Origin: Calothrix sp. 336/3 | GTDB lineage: Bacteria > Cyanobacteriota > Cyanobacteriia > Cyanobacteriales > Nostocaceae | Reading direction: 5' to 3' | Assembly (NCBI RefSeq): GCF_000734895.2 | Contig: NZ_CP011382.1 | Coordinates: 1,962,700 to 2,026,699 of the forward strand | DNA: 64,000 nt | In this document: positions 16,836-23,540 of the stretch, piece after piece | Layout: each line of letters opens with the position of its first letter | Numbering within the stretch: position 1 is the stretch's first letter | Translations under genes and position numbers: made by a program | Notes under the pieces: model-generated | Seen by the model: the letters and a program-made list of their open reading frames with translations, nothing else | The model's database searches: none | What the model was told of the DNA's origin: nothing

Positions 16836-17132
16836 ATGAGTGTTAACGAATTGCGTCCTGATGATGTCGTCTCTTTGGATAAAAGTAAAAATCCTATCGC
16901 TGTATCTACTTTTCAGGTAAAGGAGTTAACTAGTAACCTTGCAAATAGATGTGGTAGGGAACTATCCCCGGAAACGATAAAACAGTGGAGTTCGTCTGGC
17001 GTTGAGTGTCAGGTTTTGCGAACTGACGGAAAAGGGTGGAAAAAAGGGAAAATTCGCTTGGCTTTAGAGTTTGTCCCTGATGAGGTTGATTCCCCACTAA
17101 ACGAACTGAGGGAAAAATTAAATATTGAATAG
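16836..17132 (+). CDS. KGK-domain protein (98 aa)
   Basis: Contains DGKGWKKGKIRLALEFVPDE near the C terminus. This is the 'W.kGK.r...EF.pd' core of the KGK family, a small domain found in cyanobacteria with unknown function. It begins MSVNELRPDDVVSLD, with the start chosen at 16836; four more residues are possible from 16824. It lies alone, divergent from the replication operon. E2 has a different gene here (112 aa, minus strand). Confidence 0.7.
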   Translation: MSVNELRPDDVVSLDKSKNPIAVSTFQVKELTSNLANRCGRELSPETIKQWSSSGVECQVLRTDGKGWKKGKIRLALEFVPDEVDSPLNELREKLNIE

Positions 17133-17183
17133 GTCGCTCTGGCGTGACCGTCCCCGTGAGGGTGATAAGCCTGAAAAATGAAC

Positions 17184-17218
17184 AAAAAAAAATCGCTTCA
17201 CCTTTGTAGGGTGAGCGA
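17184..17218 (-). terminator. Terminator of the E1 repressor operon
   Basis: On the minus strand a stem (TCGCT.ACC / GGT.AGCGA, 17193-17218) is followed by a run of nine T (17184-17192 read in reverse). It sits just past the stop of the coiled-coil gene. Confidence 0.7.
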
Positions 17219-17219
17219 A

Positions 17220-17399
17220 TTAATTTTCTTCTTGACTGATCGCCATCAAGCGTTGAATCTCTTCTTCTACTTCTTTAATGGAGCGCCTAAAGTCAGATTC
17301 TTTCTGTCTGCTTCTTTCCAGGTAGTCTTTTAGAGTCGCTTGATACTCGTTTACAAATGAGAAGTACTCAGACTCTAGCGCTTTGAGTCTGCCAAGCAT
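17220..17399 (-). CDS. Small coiled-coil protein downstream of the RHH repressor (59 aa)
   Basis: MLGRLKALESEYFSFVNEYQ continues as one long charged helix ending MAISQEEN. E2 has the equivalent (33872-34042), also beginning ML and entirely coiled coil. It overlaps the end of the RHH gene by 25 bases in another frame. The frame stays open upstream across the whole RHH gene to an ATG at 17618, so a longer 132-aa product cannot be excluded. It may be a partner or oligomerisation subunit of the repressor; this is inference. Confidence 0.55.
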   Translation of the reverse strand: MLGRLKALESEYFSFVNEYQATLKDYLERSRQKESDFRRSIKEVEEEIQRLMAISQEEN

Positions 17400-17590
17400 T
17401 TTCCCAGTAAAATCGTCGCCTCCGTCGATTTGATTAAAACGTAGTTCCCTTTCGCTATCCCAGTTACTAACTCTGTCCTGGTCTTCACTCCGAGGGATTC
17501 CGCTTGAACTTGCAACTGCTCCCAGTCCTTCGGAACCATCCGCATCGAAACATTGACAGTTTCCTCTTGCACCTTTCTTGGTCTTGGCAT
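17375..17590 (-). CDS. Ribbon-helix-helix repressor of E1 (71 aa)
   Basis: ETVNVSMRMVPKDWEQLQVQ gives the RHH strand and first helix, and SLGVKTRTELVTGIAKG the second helix. A GAGAG ribosome-binding-like sequence precedes the ATG at 17590. Four palindromic operators lie just upstream (17623-17711), between this gene and the rightward early operon. So it probably represses both its own transcription and the early rightward promoter, in the manner of CopG/Arc proteins. Confidence 0.7.
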   Translation of the reverse strand: MPRPRKVQEETVNVSMRMVPKDWEQLQVQAESLGVKTRTELVTGIAKGNYVLIKSTEATILLGKCLADSKR

Positions 17591-17622
17591 TTGTCGTTGC
17601 TCTCATAGCATCATCCAAATTA

Positions 17623-17711
17623 TTGCATATGCAAAATAGTTATGCATTCGCAAAATGCTTGACTTTATTTTTGCATATGCGTAATATATCACTATAGTTT
17701 TGCATTTGCAA
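17623..17711. promoter_or_regulatory. Operator cluster TTGCATWTGCAA x4 (E1)
   Basis: Four 12-bp palindromic sites: TTGCATATGCAA (17623), ATGCATTCGCAA (17642), TTGCATATGCGT (17671) and TTGCATTTGCAA (17700). The centres are 19, 29 and 29 bp apart. They fill the gap between the divergent repressor gene and the early operon, and one site lies inside the spacer of the rightward promoter. Confidence 0.7.
17659..17687 (+). promoter_or_regulatory. Rightward early promoter of E1
   Basis: TTGACT (17659-17664), a 17-bp spacer, then TAATAT (17682-17687). The operator at 17671-17682 occupies the spacer, so repressor binding would block RNA polymerase directly. Confidence 0.65.
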
Positions 17712-17775
17712 AATACTTGCACCCAAAAAAAAACCAGCGATCGCCCCCTGGTAGAACAAAGCGGGCGGGGTGTGC

Positions 17776-17864
17776 AGCGCAAACAAGAAAAACCCCCAAA
17801 CCACACAGAGATAGCAGCCTGTGGGCATGGAGCCGGAGAAAGACTTGCTAGGGGAAGTCGGACA
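17776..17864 (+). ncRNA. Conserved structured leader (or small RNA) shared by E1 and E2
   Basis: 89 bp, nearly identical to 34399-34487 although the operators just upstream are unrelated. Possible stems: CACAG/CTGTG, GGC-ATGGA-GCC, GACT/AGTC and a closing CCCC/GGGG. It is preceded in both elements by a hairpin ACCAG...CTGGT around GCGATCGC. It lies in the 5' leader of the early operon. Whether it is a cis-acting leader or a separate RNA cannot be told from sequence. Confidence 0.45.
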
Positions 17865-17883
17865 AGCCTAACGAGGAATAAAT

Positions 17884-18138
17884 ATGAAGCCGATTGGATA
17901 CTACGTTGATACAAAAATCCCTGTAGTAGGGGAGATAGAACAGAGATATGGTTCCATGTTGCAAAAAATAAGTCAGGGAGAAAAAATCTATCTGGCTTTT
18001 CATCTTTGCGGGAATCTGGAAGACTCGCATCCTGACGCGAGATACAGAATCGAAAACATTTGCGAGCAGATAGACGAACATCTGTCTGAAGAATCGGACG
18101 TTATCGGATTACTCAAGGCACTGGTGAATAGCCTATGA
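17884..18138 (+). CDS. Conserved early protein, 'MKP.Y..DT' family (84 aa)
   Basis: MKPIGYYVDTKIPVVGEIEQ is shared letter for letter with the E2 protein at 34749; both end IGL.KALVNSL. A third, longer relative is at 35093 (MKPVTYWIDTEEIQNLCARY). No named family. GAGGA stands before the ATG. It is the first gene behind the structured leader, overlapped by the next gene (ATGA at 18135), so it is probably strongly expressed on derepression. Confidence 0.65.
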   Translation: MKPIGYYVDTKIPVVGEIEQRYGSMLQKISQGEKIYLAFHLCGNLEDSHPDARYRIENICEQIDEHLSEESDVIGLLKALVNSL

Positions 18139-18332
18139 ACGTGCGAAACGAAATCCTAATAGCAGATGAAGCTCAATCACTAGAGACAGCCGGGGTCGTA
18201 AGAGATTACGACACCTGGAATTTAGTTAATGGACATGGATGGGAAGACACGAAAAAGGAGGCGGTCAACAGCACTAACCTTTACCTTGCTCGACTGGATG
18301 AGGGATTGCAGTCTCAAGGCACTAGTGAATAA
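18135..18332 (+). CDS. Hypothetical early protein (65 aa)
   Basis: MNVRNEILIADEAQSLETAG at the start; acidic, with WNLVNGHGWEDTKKEAV in the middle. The ATGA overlap with the preceding gene supports it. No family and no E2 counterpart recognised. A GGCGATCGC/GCGATCGCC inverted pair after its stop (18342-18370) may form a hairpin; the same arrangement follows the E2 relative of the upstream gene. Confidence 0.5.
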   Translation: MNVRNEILIADEAQSLETAGVVRDYDTWNLVNGHGWEDTKKEAVNSTNLYLARLDEGLQSQGTSE

Positions 18333-18409
18333 ATCAAAAGGCGATCGCACCAAGCTAAGAAGCGATCGCCAGTAAATCCAAAAACTTGAAATTGATAGGA
18401 GTATTTTAC

Positions 18410-18481
18410 GTGAAAGCGACAATCGACGGCATCAGTAACTTACAAGCAATTGGGGGATACTGTGCGCAAACAATTACCTAA
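18410..18481 (+). CDS. Possible 24-aa leader peptide
   Basis: A GTG at 18410, preceded by the good ribosome-binding site AGGAG (18397-18401), opens a 24-codon frame MKATIDGISNLQAIGGYCAQ ending TIT. The upstream DNA is nearly identical to that before the 110-aa E2 gene at 35093, whose ATG occupies the same place. So this may be a decayed or replaced start of that gene, now serving to couple translation into the overlapping HTH gene. Confidence 0.3.
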   Translation: MKATIDGISNLQAIGGYCAQTIT

Positions 18482-18917
18482 GTCTGTACTCACTACCCCC
18501 CAGGTTGCAGAAGCTATAGGAGTAGCAGAAGGGACGGTACGTAGTTGGTTATCCCGTTACACCTGCTTTGTTGAGGGACACCACTACATCAAGGAAGAAA
18601 GCGGACGTACTTTGTGGTTAGAGGCTGGGGTTGAGTTTTTGAAAACCCGTGCAACGGATTTTGCAACGGAAAATGCAACAGAAACTGTTGCACCAGGGGA
18701 AGAAATCATAGAACCACTACTAGAAGCCACATCCGAGGCTTTAGCTTACTTGTTTCTTGAGAAATTACCAGAACGCACAGTACAGAAAATTAAACAAATG
18801 CTCCACAACCCCACAGATAAGGATAAAGAGGTTTTGGAGGTAGCCAAACAAAAATCAATCCAATCAGGGGCGAGTTACTTAATCGCTAATTCAACAACTC
18901 GGAGGTTAGCGGGATGA
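18450..18917 (+). CDS. HTH (MerR/excisionase-like) DNA-binding protein (155 aa)
   Basis: The helix-turn-helix TTPQVAEAIGVAEGTVRSWL lies near residues 14-33, followed by a wing-like FVEGHHYIKEESGRTLWLEA. A linker with a four-residue repeat (ATDF ATEN ATET) follows, then a helical tail. The start is TTG at 18450 or GTG at 18462, overlapping the 24-aa frame. It probably binds element DNA as a regulator or excision factor. The linker-coding DNA holds phased TGCAAC repeats. Confidence 0.65.
   Translation: MGDTVRKQLPKSVLTTPQVAEAIGVAEGTVRSWLSRYTCFVEGHHYIKEESGRTLWLEAGVEFLKTRATDFATENATETVAPGEEIIEPLLEATSEALAYLFLEKLPERTVQKIKQMLHNPTDKDKEVLEVAKQKSIQSGASYLIANSTTRRLAG
18651..18691 (+). repeat. 12-bp phased TGCAAC repeats inside the HTH gene
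   Basis: GCAACGGA at 18651, GCAACGGA at 18663 and GCAACAGA at 18675, then the inverted GTTGC at 18687-18691. The units are exactly 12 bp apart. They keep the reading frame, so protein-level repetition is an alternative explanation. Confidence 0.5.
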
Positions 18918-19174
18918 GAAATACCAAACCATCACCTAATGTTGTCCCCTTCCGTGGGGAAATGTACCCACAGGCAGTCCCTGAAATCACCCCACCAGCA
19001 CAACAGTCCAACACCAGTTTTATCCTGTTTTTCTGTCTGTGTTTGGTCGGTGCAGGAATCGGACTAGGTGCAACGTTGACTTATAACTCAACGGACCAGG
19101 TACAAATCCGAGAGATGCAACAGCAGTTGCAGCAATTAAACCAAGTCAAAAAACAATTATGTACAGGAGTTTGA
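18914..19174 (+). CDS. Single-pass membrane protein with Gln-rich coil (86 aa)
   Basis: Membrane segment at residues 35-56 (SFILFFCLCLVGAGIGLGAT), then a short Gln-rich coiled coil (QIREMQQQLQQLNQVKKQL). Its start overlaps the preceding stop (ATGA). The 163-aa protein of the third island (59568) has the same plan of N-terminal membrane anchor plus Gln-rich coil. It is likely part of an inner-membrane complex; function unknown. Confidence 0.6.
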   Translation: MRNTKPSPNVVPFRGEMYPQAVPEITPPAQQSNTSFILFFCLCLVGAGIGLGATLTYNSTDQVQIREMQQQLQQLNQVKKQLCTGV

Positions 19175-19178
19175 ACTA

Positions 19179-19697
19179 ATGGGAATCATGGGAACCGTTT
19201 TTAACCGTACAGGCACGGGCGGGAATGATAACAGTCAGGATAAACGCACATATCAAGGTGATCACAACTTAGACATCGACACTACTTTAAAACCAACTGA
19301 CGATAATGTAATTTCCCCGCTTAACCAGAACAACTGGGAGAGTATCCGTACTCAATCCGTGGTTATTTCTCCTACCTATTTCACAAAGGAACAAGCTGAC
19401 AACCTCAAAAAGCTTGCTAGACAGAAAAAATTAGAAGCGACTCAAACCAAGCGTGCTTATAAATCCTTGAAAACCTTAGAGAAAACGGATGCAACAGTTC
19501 ATGTAGAACACAGAAATTATCAAAAAACTGTAGCCAAGTCAGAAGCAACAAAACAGCGTTCTAACGCCAGTTTATCCAGGCAATTGCACAGATTACGACC
19601 AGAGTATGTGCAGATGGGTAAATCCATCGAACGCGCCGAAAGTAAGGCAGAAAGAAGGATTACCGAACTTAAGGCGAAAGTAGAGGCAGCAATCTAA
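19179..19697 (+). CDS. Basic coiled-coil protein (172 aa)
   Basis: Gly/Asn-rich N terminus (MGIMGTVFNRTGTGGNDNSQ), a middle part WESIRTQSVVISPTYFTKEQ, then a long basic helical region to the end (AESKAERRITELKAKVEAAI). No family. Its stop and the next ATG overlap at 19697. It lies between two membrane-protein genes and probably works with them. Confidence 0.6.
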   Translation: MGIMGTVFNRTGTGGNDNSQDKRTYQGDHNLDIDTTLKPTDDNVISPLNQNNWESIRTQSVVISPTYFTKEQADNLKKLARQKKLEATQTKRAYKSLKTLEKTDATVHVEHRNYQKTVAKSEATKQRSNASLSRQLHRLRPEYVQMGKSIERAESKAERRITELKAKVEAAI

Positions 19698-19969
19698 TGG
19701 TGGCTAAGGCATTGTATCTAATTGGATTATTTCTAGTTGGATGCAGTGCCTCAAGCCTGTTGTCTTGGCTTGGGTCATTGCATCCCAATATGTTTAGAGT
19801 CGTGATGTCTGCTTACGGTTTACTGGCATCTGTTTGGTGTATTTGCTGGTTGTGTGACGATGCGATCGCACCCTATTTCAAAGCTAAAAATTTAAACTTC
19901 TATGCTTGCTTAATAGGTTTTGCTGTTGCAGTAATTTTGGGGGGTATGGTTACATGGATTACCAGTTAA
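19697..19969 (+). CDS. Three-helix membrane protein (90 aa)
   Basis: Hydrophobic segments at residues 4-25, 33-53 and 68-88, with short charged loops (DDAIAPYFKAKN). An LVGC sequence at residues 13-16 resembles a lipobox, but the absence of N-terminal basic residues beyond Lys4 makes lipidation doubtful. It overlaps the next gene by 16 bases. Confidence 0.6.
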   Translation: MVAKALYLIGLFLVGCSASSLLSWLGSLHPNMFRVVMSAYGLLASVWCICWLCDDAIAPYFKAKNLNFYACLIGFAVAVILGGMVTWITS

Positions 19970-20514
19970 GTACATGGCATAAAGCCTACATTGCTGCTGC
20001 TTGTGGATTGACCATGTGGTTGACTTCTCAAGCCCCAGTGGGGAAATTTGGTAAAGGCGTTTTTCTCTCCCTGTCACTGTTGCATAGTATTGCACTAGTA
20101 AGAATAGCTAAACCATTAATTAGAGAAGAAGCCTATACAATCGCTCAATCTGTGATGAGTCAAGAGTTAAAAAATGCCGAGTTAGTGTTGCAAACAACTC
20201 AGATTGAAGGCGAATTACATCAACTTTATGCAACAGAACCAAGTTCCGAGCCTGGTTACAACCCGGAAATTATTGACGAACTACGGGAATCGCTAGAAGC
20301 CTTGTGGCATACAGTCGCAACAGAAACAAGTTCCGAGGTTACAGGTTCCGGGAACCGAAAAAATCTGTATTTAGCAATCGTAAATTTATTGGAAATTGGG
20401 CAAACTGAAACTTTTATTATCAAAGAAATCTTTCAATGTCGGGGACGGCGTTATCAAGAAGGGAAGGATTTTTTGGAAGAACTATTAAGAGAAGGAAGGG
20501 AAAATGAGTGGTGA
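19954..20514 (+). CDS. Membrane-anchored winged-helix protein (186 aa)
   Basis: The ATG at 19954 (MDYQLSTWHKAYIAAACGLT) gives two membrane segments in the first 50 residues. A charged helix and a Glu/Ser/Thr-rich linker follow. The C-terminal domain (LAIVNLLEIGQTETFIIKEI ... RYQEGKDFLEELL) matches the C terminus of the E2 ATPase (LAILQKMRNETRLGQTKIIK ... AYRKAVSEYQELT), a winged-helix pattern. So E1 keeps the DNA-binding end but has no P-loop ATPase. It overlaps the integrase gene by 11 bases. Confidence 0.6.
   Translation: MDYQLSTWHKAYIAAACGLTMWLTSQAPVGKFGKGVFLSLSLLHSIALVRIAKPLIREEAYTIAQSVMSQELKNAELVLQTTQIEGELHQLYATEPSSEPGYNPEIIDELRESLEALWHTVATETSSEVTGSGNRKNLYLAIVNLLEIGQTETFIIKEIFQCRGRRYQEGKDFLEELLREGRENEW
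20230..20356 (+). repeat. GTTCCG repeats and palindrome inside the wHTH gene
   Basis: CAACAGAA.CAAGTTCCGAG occurs twice (from 20231 and 20319), and a third GTTCCG lies in the palindrome GGTTCC-G-GGAACC (20344-20356). All are in the linker-coding part just before the winged-helix domain. Confidence 0.5.
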
Positions 20515-21625
20515 TACTGACGATCGCATTGCATCTGCGAACGCCAGATTAAAAGCAGCAAATGTGAAGTTAATAATCGAACCGAACGGGGGAAAGTTAT
20601 CTCTACGCGGTACACTTCCCCAAAAAAATGGTGAGGGGAATAAACAGCAACGAATACCCCTAAATATCACGGCAACAGCCGACGGGATTAAACAAGCTGA
20701 GAGTGAAGCTCACGCGATTAGACGTGACTTAAATGCAGGTAGATTTAATTGGGATAGTTATATTCACAGTGAACCACTAGTAGAACACCCGAAGCTAATT
20801 CTGATTAAAGACTGGCTAGAAGCATTTGAAGCTGATTATTTTAATAGACGTGAGAAAAACCAAAAATCCCTAACAACTTGGTATGGTGACTATCATCAAG
20901 TTTTTAAACATCTCCCCCAAAACAAAAAGCTCACCGAGGAGAATCTACGACGGGTAATTTTAACCACAGCCCCCGACACTAAAAACCGAAAACGATATTG
21001 TAATATTTTGGGTGCGTTAACGAAGTTCGCCGGACTGGATTGTAATTTCAGAAATTTATCAGGGAATTACAGCCCCAAAAAGGTTACGCCGCGTGATATC
21101 CCTTCCGATGCAGATATCGTTAATTGGTACGAAAAGCTGGTAAATCCGGCTTGGCGGTGGGCATACGGAGTACTCGCGACCTACGGGTTGCGTAACCATG
21201 AGGTATTCAGACTAGATTACGAACGGTTAAAAACCGGGGATAGAGTTTTATCCGTTCTTGATGGGAAGACAGGGGCGCGTCGTGTATGGGCAATCTATCC
21301 TGAATGGTTTGATACTTTTGATTTGTCCAATGTGTTGCTTCCAAAAGCTAACCTGTCTCGGACTGATGCCCAACTGGGAAACAACGTGACTCATTATTTT
21401 GTACGCCACGGTTTACCATTTAGCGCTTATGACTTACGCCATGCGTGGGCAATACGTTCGCTTGAGTTTGGGCTTGACATCACATTAGCGTCTCAACAAA
21501 TGGGACACGCCTTAAAGGTTCACAGCGAAACTTACCACCACTGGATTAGTGAACGTCACCACCAACGGGCTTATGATTTGTTGACGACCAGGAGCGATCG
21601 CCCCAAACCCCCTAATTTCAGATGA
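20504..21625 (+). CDS. int: Tyrosine recombinase/integrase of E1 (373 aa)
   Basis: Catalytic features: ATYGLRNHEVFRL (Arg I), LDGKTGARRVW (Lys), YDLRHAWAIR (Arg II/His), MGHALKVHSETYHHW (His and nucleophile Tyr). Apart from the first 25 residues it is almost identical to the E2 integrase. It ends 126 bp from the 43-bp att repeat and its stop overlaps the arm-type repeats. It should catalyse integration at and excision from the tRNA-Phe 3' end, and it shares an operon with the membrane-protein genes. Confidence 0.9.
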   Translation: MSGDTDDRIASANARLKAANVKLIIEPNGGKLSLRGTLPQKNGEGNKQQRIPLNITATADGIKQAESEAHAIRRDLNAGRFNWDSYIHSEPLVEHPKLILIKDWLEAFEADYFNRREKNQKSLTTWYGDYHQVFKHLPQNKKLTEENLRRVILTTAPDTKNRKRYCNILGALTKFAGLDCNFRNLSGNYSPKKVTPRDIPSDADIVNWYEKLVNPAWRWAYGVLATYGLRNHEVFRLDYERLKTGDRVLSVLDGKTGARRVWAIYPEWFDTFDLSNVLLPKANLSRTDAQLGNNVTHYFVRHGLPFSAYDLRHAWAIRSLEFGLDITLASQQMGHALKVHSETYHHWISERHHQRAYDLLTTRSDRPKPPNFR

Positions 21626-21645
21626 CTAAAATCTGACTAAATACT
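21624..21645 (+). repeat. Right arm-type sites of E1
   Basis: GACTAAAATCT followed directly by GACTAAATACT, the counterpart of the left-arm pair at 2224. It starts within the stop codon of the integrase gene. Confidence 0.55.
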
Positions 21646-21751
21646 GGAACGATTGCTATAGCTTGAACTTATTGATTAATAACCCTTAAAACCCTTGCCT
21701 CAGTGGATTTTTGTAGTATGTCACTGGGGTTTTTACGTAGTTACTTAGTGT

Positions 21752-21794
21752 CTGAAAATCCTCGTGTCACGAGTTCAAGTCTCGTTCCTGGCAT
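21752..21794 (+). repeat. 43-bp tRNA-Phe 3' half: E1/E2 junction att
   Basis: Identical to 2108-2150 and 38798-38840. It is the right att of E1 and the left att of E2. The flank to the left (21626-21751) matches the right end of E2; the flank to the right matches the left end of E1. Confidence 0.85.
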
Positions 21795-21944
21795 GACCCA
21801 AAAGCCTCTCCCAGAGAGGCTTTCCAACTTTTCCAAATCAGGCTTTCTTATCCAGACTAATTTAAATGACTAAAATCTGACTAAAATCTATCTAAATTTT
21901 GATAGATTTATCAGGTTTGATTATCAAGCAAAAGGCGATCGCCC
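21795..21944. other. Conserved left end of element 2
   Basis: Non-coding, nearly identical to 2151-2291. It contains the AAGCCTCTCCCAGAGAGGCTTT hairpin and arm-type repeats GACTAAAATCT at 21868 and 21879. Confidence 0.65.
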
Positions 21945-22067
21945 TCACTTCACAAGCAAGCGACGTTCTACGTCTAGAGATTCAGGCATCCGTTCCCCGT
22001 TTCTAGTCGCTTCATGCCAGTAAAAATTTCCATCTGGAATGATGGCAGAATTTAAATTAATTCGCAT
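21945..22067 (-). pseudogene. Truncated M15-type peptidase (endolysin) remnant (40 aa)
   Basis: The frame starts at the ATG 22067-22065 inside the end of the holin-like gene. It has NFYWHEATRNGERMPESLD, which looks like the N terminus of cyanobacterial/phage M15A D-Ala-D-Ala peptidases ('nF.W.EatknG.R.P'). It stops after 40 codons at the left end of E2, before any zinc-ligand motif. In E1 the same slot after the holin holds a full amidase. E2 has therefore apparently lost its lysin, or the junction with the element end cut it. Confidence 0.5.
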
Positions 22068-22356
22068 TATTTGATTCTCCTAACATTAAATCTACTTTTT
22101 CTTCTAGGTTTTGTAGCCTGACAACTAAGTATTTAATTGAATATTTATCTGTTTTGGCGCGGGTATCGCATTCGACAATATGTAGCGCCAATTTGTTTTC
22201 TATGACTGTGCAACGTTCCCACAGGTCGTCCCGATTCTTGTCTATAGCTAAATATATCTTGTGTTCAATCTTAGCGAATTGATAGACAATTCCTATGAAG
22301 GTTACTACCCCTAAGAAAAGCTGAAGATATTCAGCAATAATACGTATCTGTGACAT
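22057..22356 (-). CDS. Holin-like small membrane protein of E2 (99 aa)
   Basis: N-terminal membrane segment LQLFLGVVTFIGIVYQFA (about residues 11-28). The coiled C-terminal half has CDTRAKTDKYSIKYLVVRLQ, homologous to CETRSQIEEYSLKHVYTKLK of the E1 protein. The start of the peptidase remnant is inside its 3' end, as with the E1 amidase. It is probably the holin or a membrane anchor of the lysis module. Confidence 0.65.
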   Translation of the reverse strand: MSQIRIIAEYLQLFLGVVTFIGIVYQFAKIEHKIYLAIDKNRDDLWERCTVIENKLALHIVECDTRAKTDKYSIKYLVVRLQNLEEKVDLMLGESNNAN

Positions 22357-22385
22357 AATACTAATTGATTAAAGTGCTTAACATT

Positions 22386-22422
22386 ATGGCGCTAACCCTT
22401 CCTGTGTTCGGGTTCGCGCCAT
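22386..22422. terminator. Bidirectional hairpin between the adhesin and holin genes
   Basis: ATGGCGC.AACCC (22386-22398) pairs with GGGTT.GCGCCAT (22410-22422). On the plus strand ATTTTAATTTT follows. In the leftward direction it would end the structural transcript before the lysis genes, partly or fully. Confidence 0.6.
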
Positions 22423-22502
22423 TTTAATTTTACTCCCTCTGTTATGAAGAAATATTGATTAAATTGTATTTTTTCTAATATGTCTAATCAGAGGATAATT
22501 GT

Positions 22503-23222
22503 TTATAAAATTATTCCTTTGTCTGCTAACCATAGACGGGATTGTTTAAAGTTATCTGTTCGTTCGGTGTTACTTAATTCCCTGTTGTAGATTCTAAATA
22601 ATGACAAGCAACCATTTAAATACGCCTCACCATTCCAATTAGACCGCCCCAAGAAATTGTTATTCCTTGTAAGGTTGCTTGGTGTTAGTAAATTTCCTCT
22701 TGCTTGTAGGGAATTATTTATATAAATTTTTCCTGTTCCCGATGAAAAGCTGACACAAATATAAACCCATTCTAATAATTTGGTTGAGAATGGAGCCACC
22801 ACAGGACTACTAAATTGACCATTAGCAATAATATCTAGGTGTAGTCTCCCACTCCCATTATTAGATGAACTCAGGAGAACATTCTCGTTAGCTTGTCCGT
22901 TGCCAAAATCAAAAATTCTTGCCCATGCAGCGTAGTCTCGTAAAAATAGGCAAGTCTCGACGGTGAAAGCTCCGGGGAAATAAATCCCAGAGGGACAAGC
23001 AATATAATTATCATCAATAAAATCAACCCCAACATTTAACCAATCAATAGGGGTAACATCTTGAGAATCAGTAGCAGAACTATTACCTGATTGTCCCGTC
23101 CTATTATTCCCTGAATAATCGGTAATAGTTGTTTCAGTAAATCTATACTCAAGCTGCAAGCCACTATTTACAATAGTCGGGGTATTTATATTTTCTGACT
23201 TCTGTAAATTACTAATAGGCAT
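22503..23222 (-). CDS. LamG/concanavalin-like adhesin (239 aa)
   Basis: From residue 23 it reads as a LamG-type jelly roll: LEYRFTETTITDYSGNNRTG, YFPGAFTVETCLFLRDYAAW, WVYICVSFSSGTGKIYINNS and LGRSNWNGEAYLNGCLSLFR, ending RIYNRELSNTE. This fold binds sugars and is used in phage fibres for receptor recognition. The N terminus MPIS.LQK is shared with other small genes of this block. It probably gives host-surface specificity; E1 has a different adhesin at 7521. Confidence 0.75.
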   Translation of the reverse strand: MPISNLQKSENINTPTIVNSGLQLEYRFTETTITDYSGNNRTGQSGNSSATDSQDVTPIDWLNVGVDFIDDNYIACPSGIYFPGAFTVETCLFLRDYAAWARIFDFGNGQANENVLLSSSNNGSGRLHLDIIANGQFSSPVVAPFSTKLLEWVYICVSFSSGTGKIYINNSLQARGNLLTPSNLTRNNNFLGRSNWNGEAYLNGCLSLFRIYNRELSNTERTDNFKQSRLWLADKGIIL

Positions 23223-23540
23223 CTAACTAAATTCCCTAACTTCTATTGATGCCGTTCCCGTTGATAAAATAGCGTGAAATGCTCCTGTGTAAATAGGTTG
23301 CGGCATTTCATAATAAGCGTCGGGTGCTAGTTTAAACGCATAGTCACTGGTCGTGACAGAATTTGAAAAATCAACATATATCGTTTTGTCACTGGAATTA
23401 AAAAAGGTTAACCCTTTTCTATTACTATTACTTGCTACCAAAACAGATGCTGTTGTTGATAGAGAGTTGCTGATTTGTGGGGCTTGAGTTGATACAGTCT
23501 CTGTATTAGAAAAAGTTGGGGAAGGATTAGATATAGGCAT
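23223..23540 (-). CDS. Beta-sandwich module protein (105 aa), E1 homologue at 8039
   Basis: Full-length similarity with the 103-aa E1 protein, including VTTSDYAF.L, YYEMPQPIYTGAFHAILST and the ending TASIEVREFS. It abuts the next gene. It consists of one 80-residue beta module behind a Ser/Thr-rich N terminus and is probably a particle accessory protein. Confidence 0.7.
   Translation of the reverse strand: MPISNPSPTFSNTETVSTQAPQISNSLSTTASVLVASNSNRKGLTFFNSSDKTIYVDFSNSVTTSDYAFKLAPDAYYEMPQPIYTGAFHAILSTGTASIEVREFS

Noticed and set aside
17603..17914. Minus-strand frames of 62-103 aa across the operator and leader region
   Set aside because: They run through promoter, operators and the conserved leader; composition is random and the true genes are divergent here.
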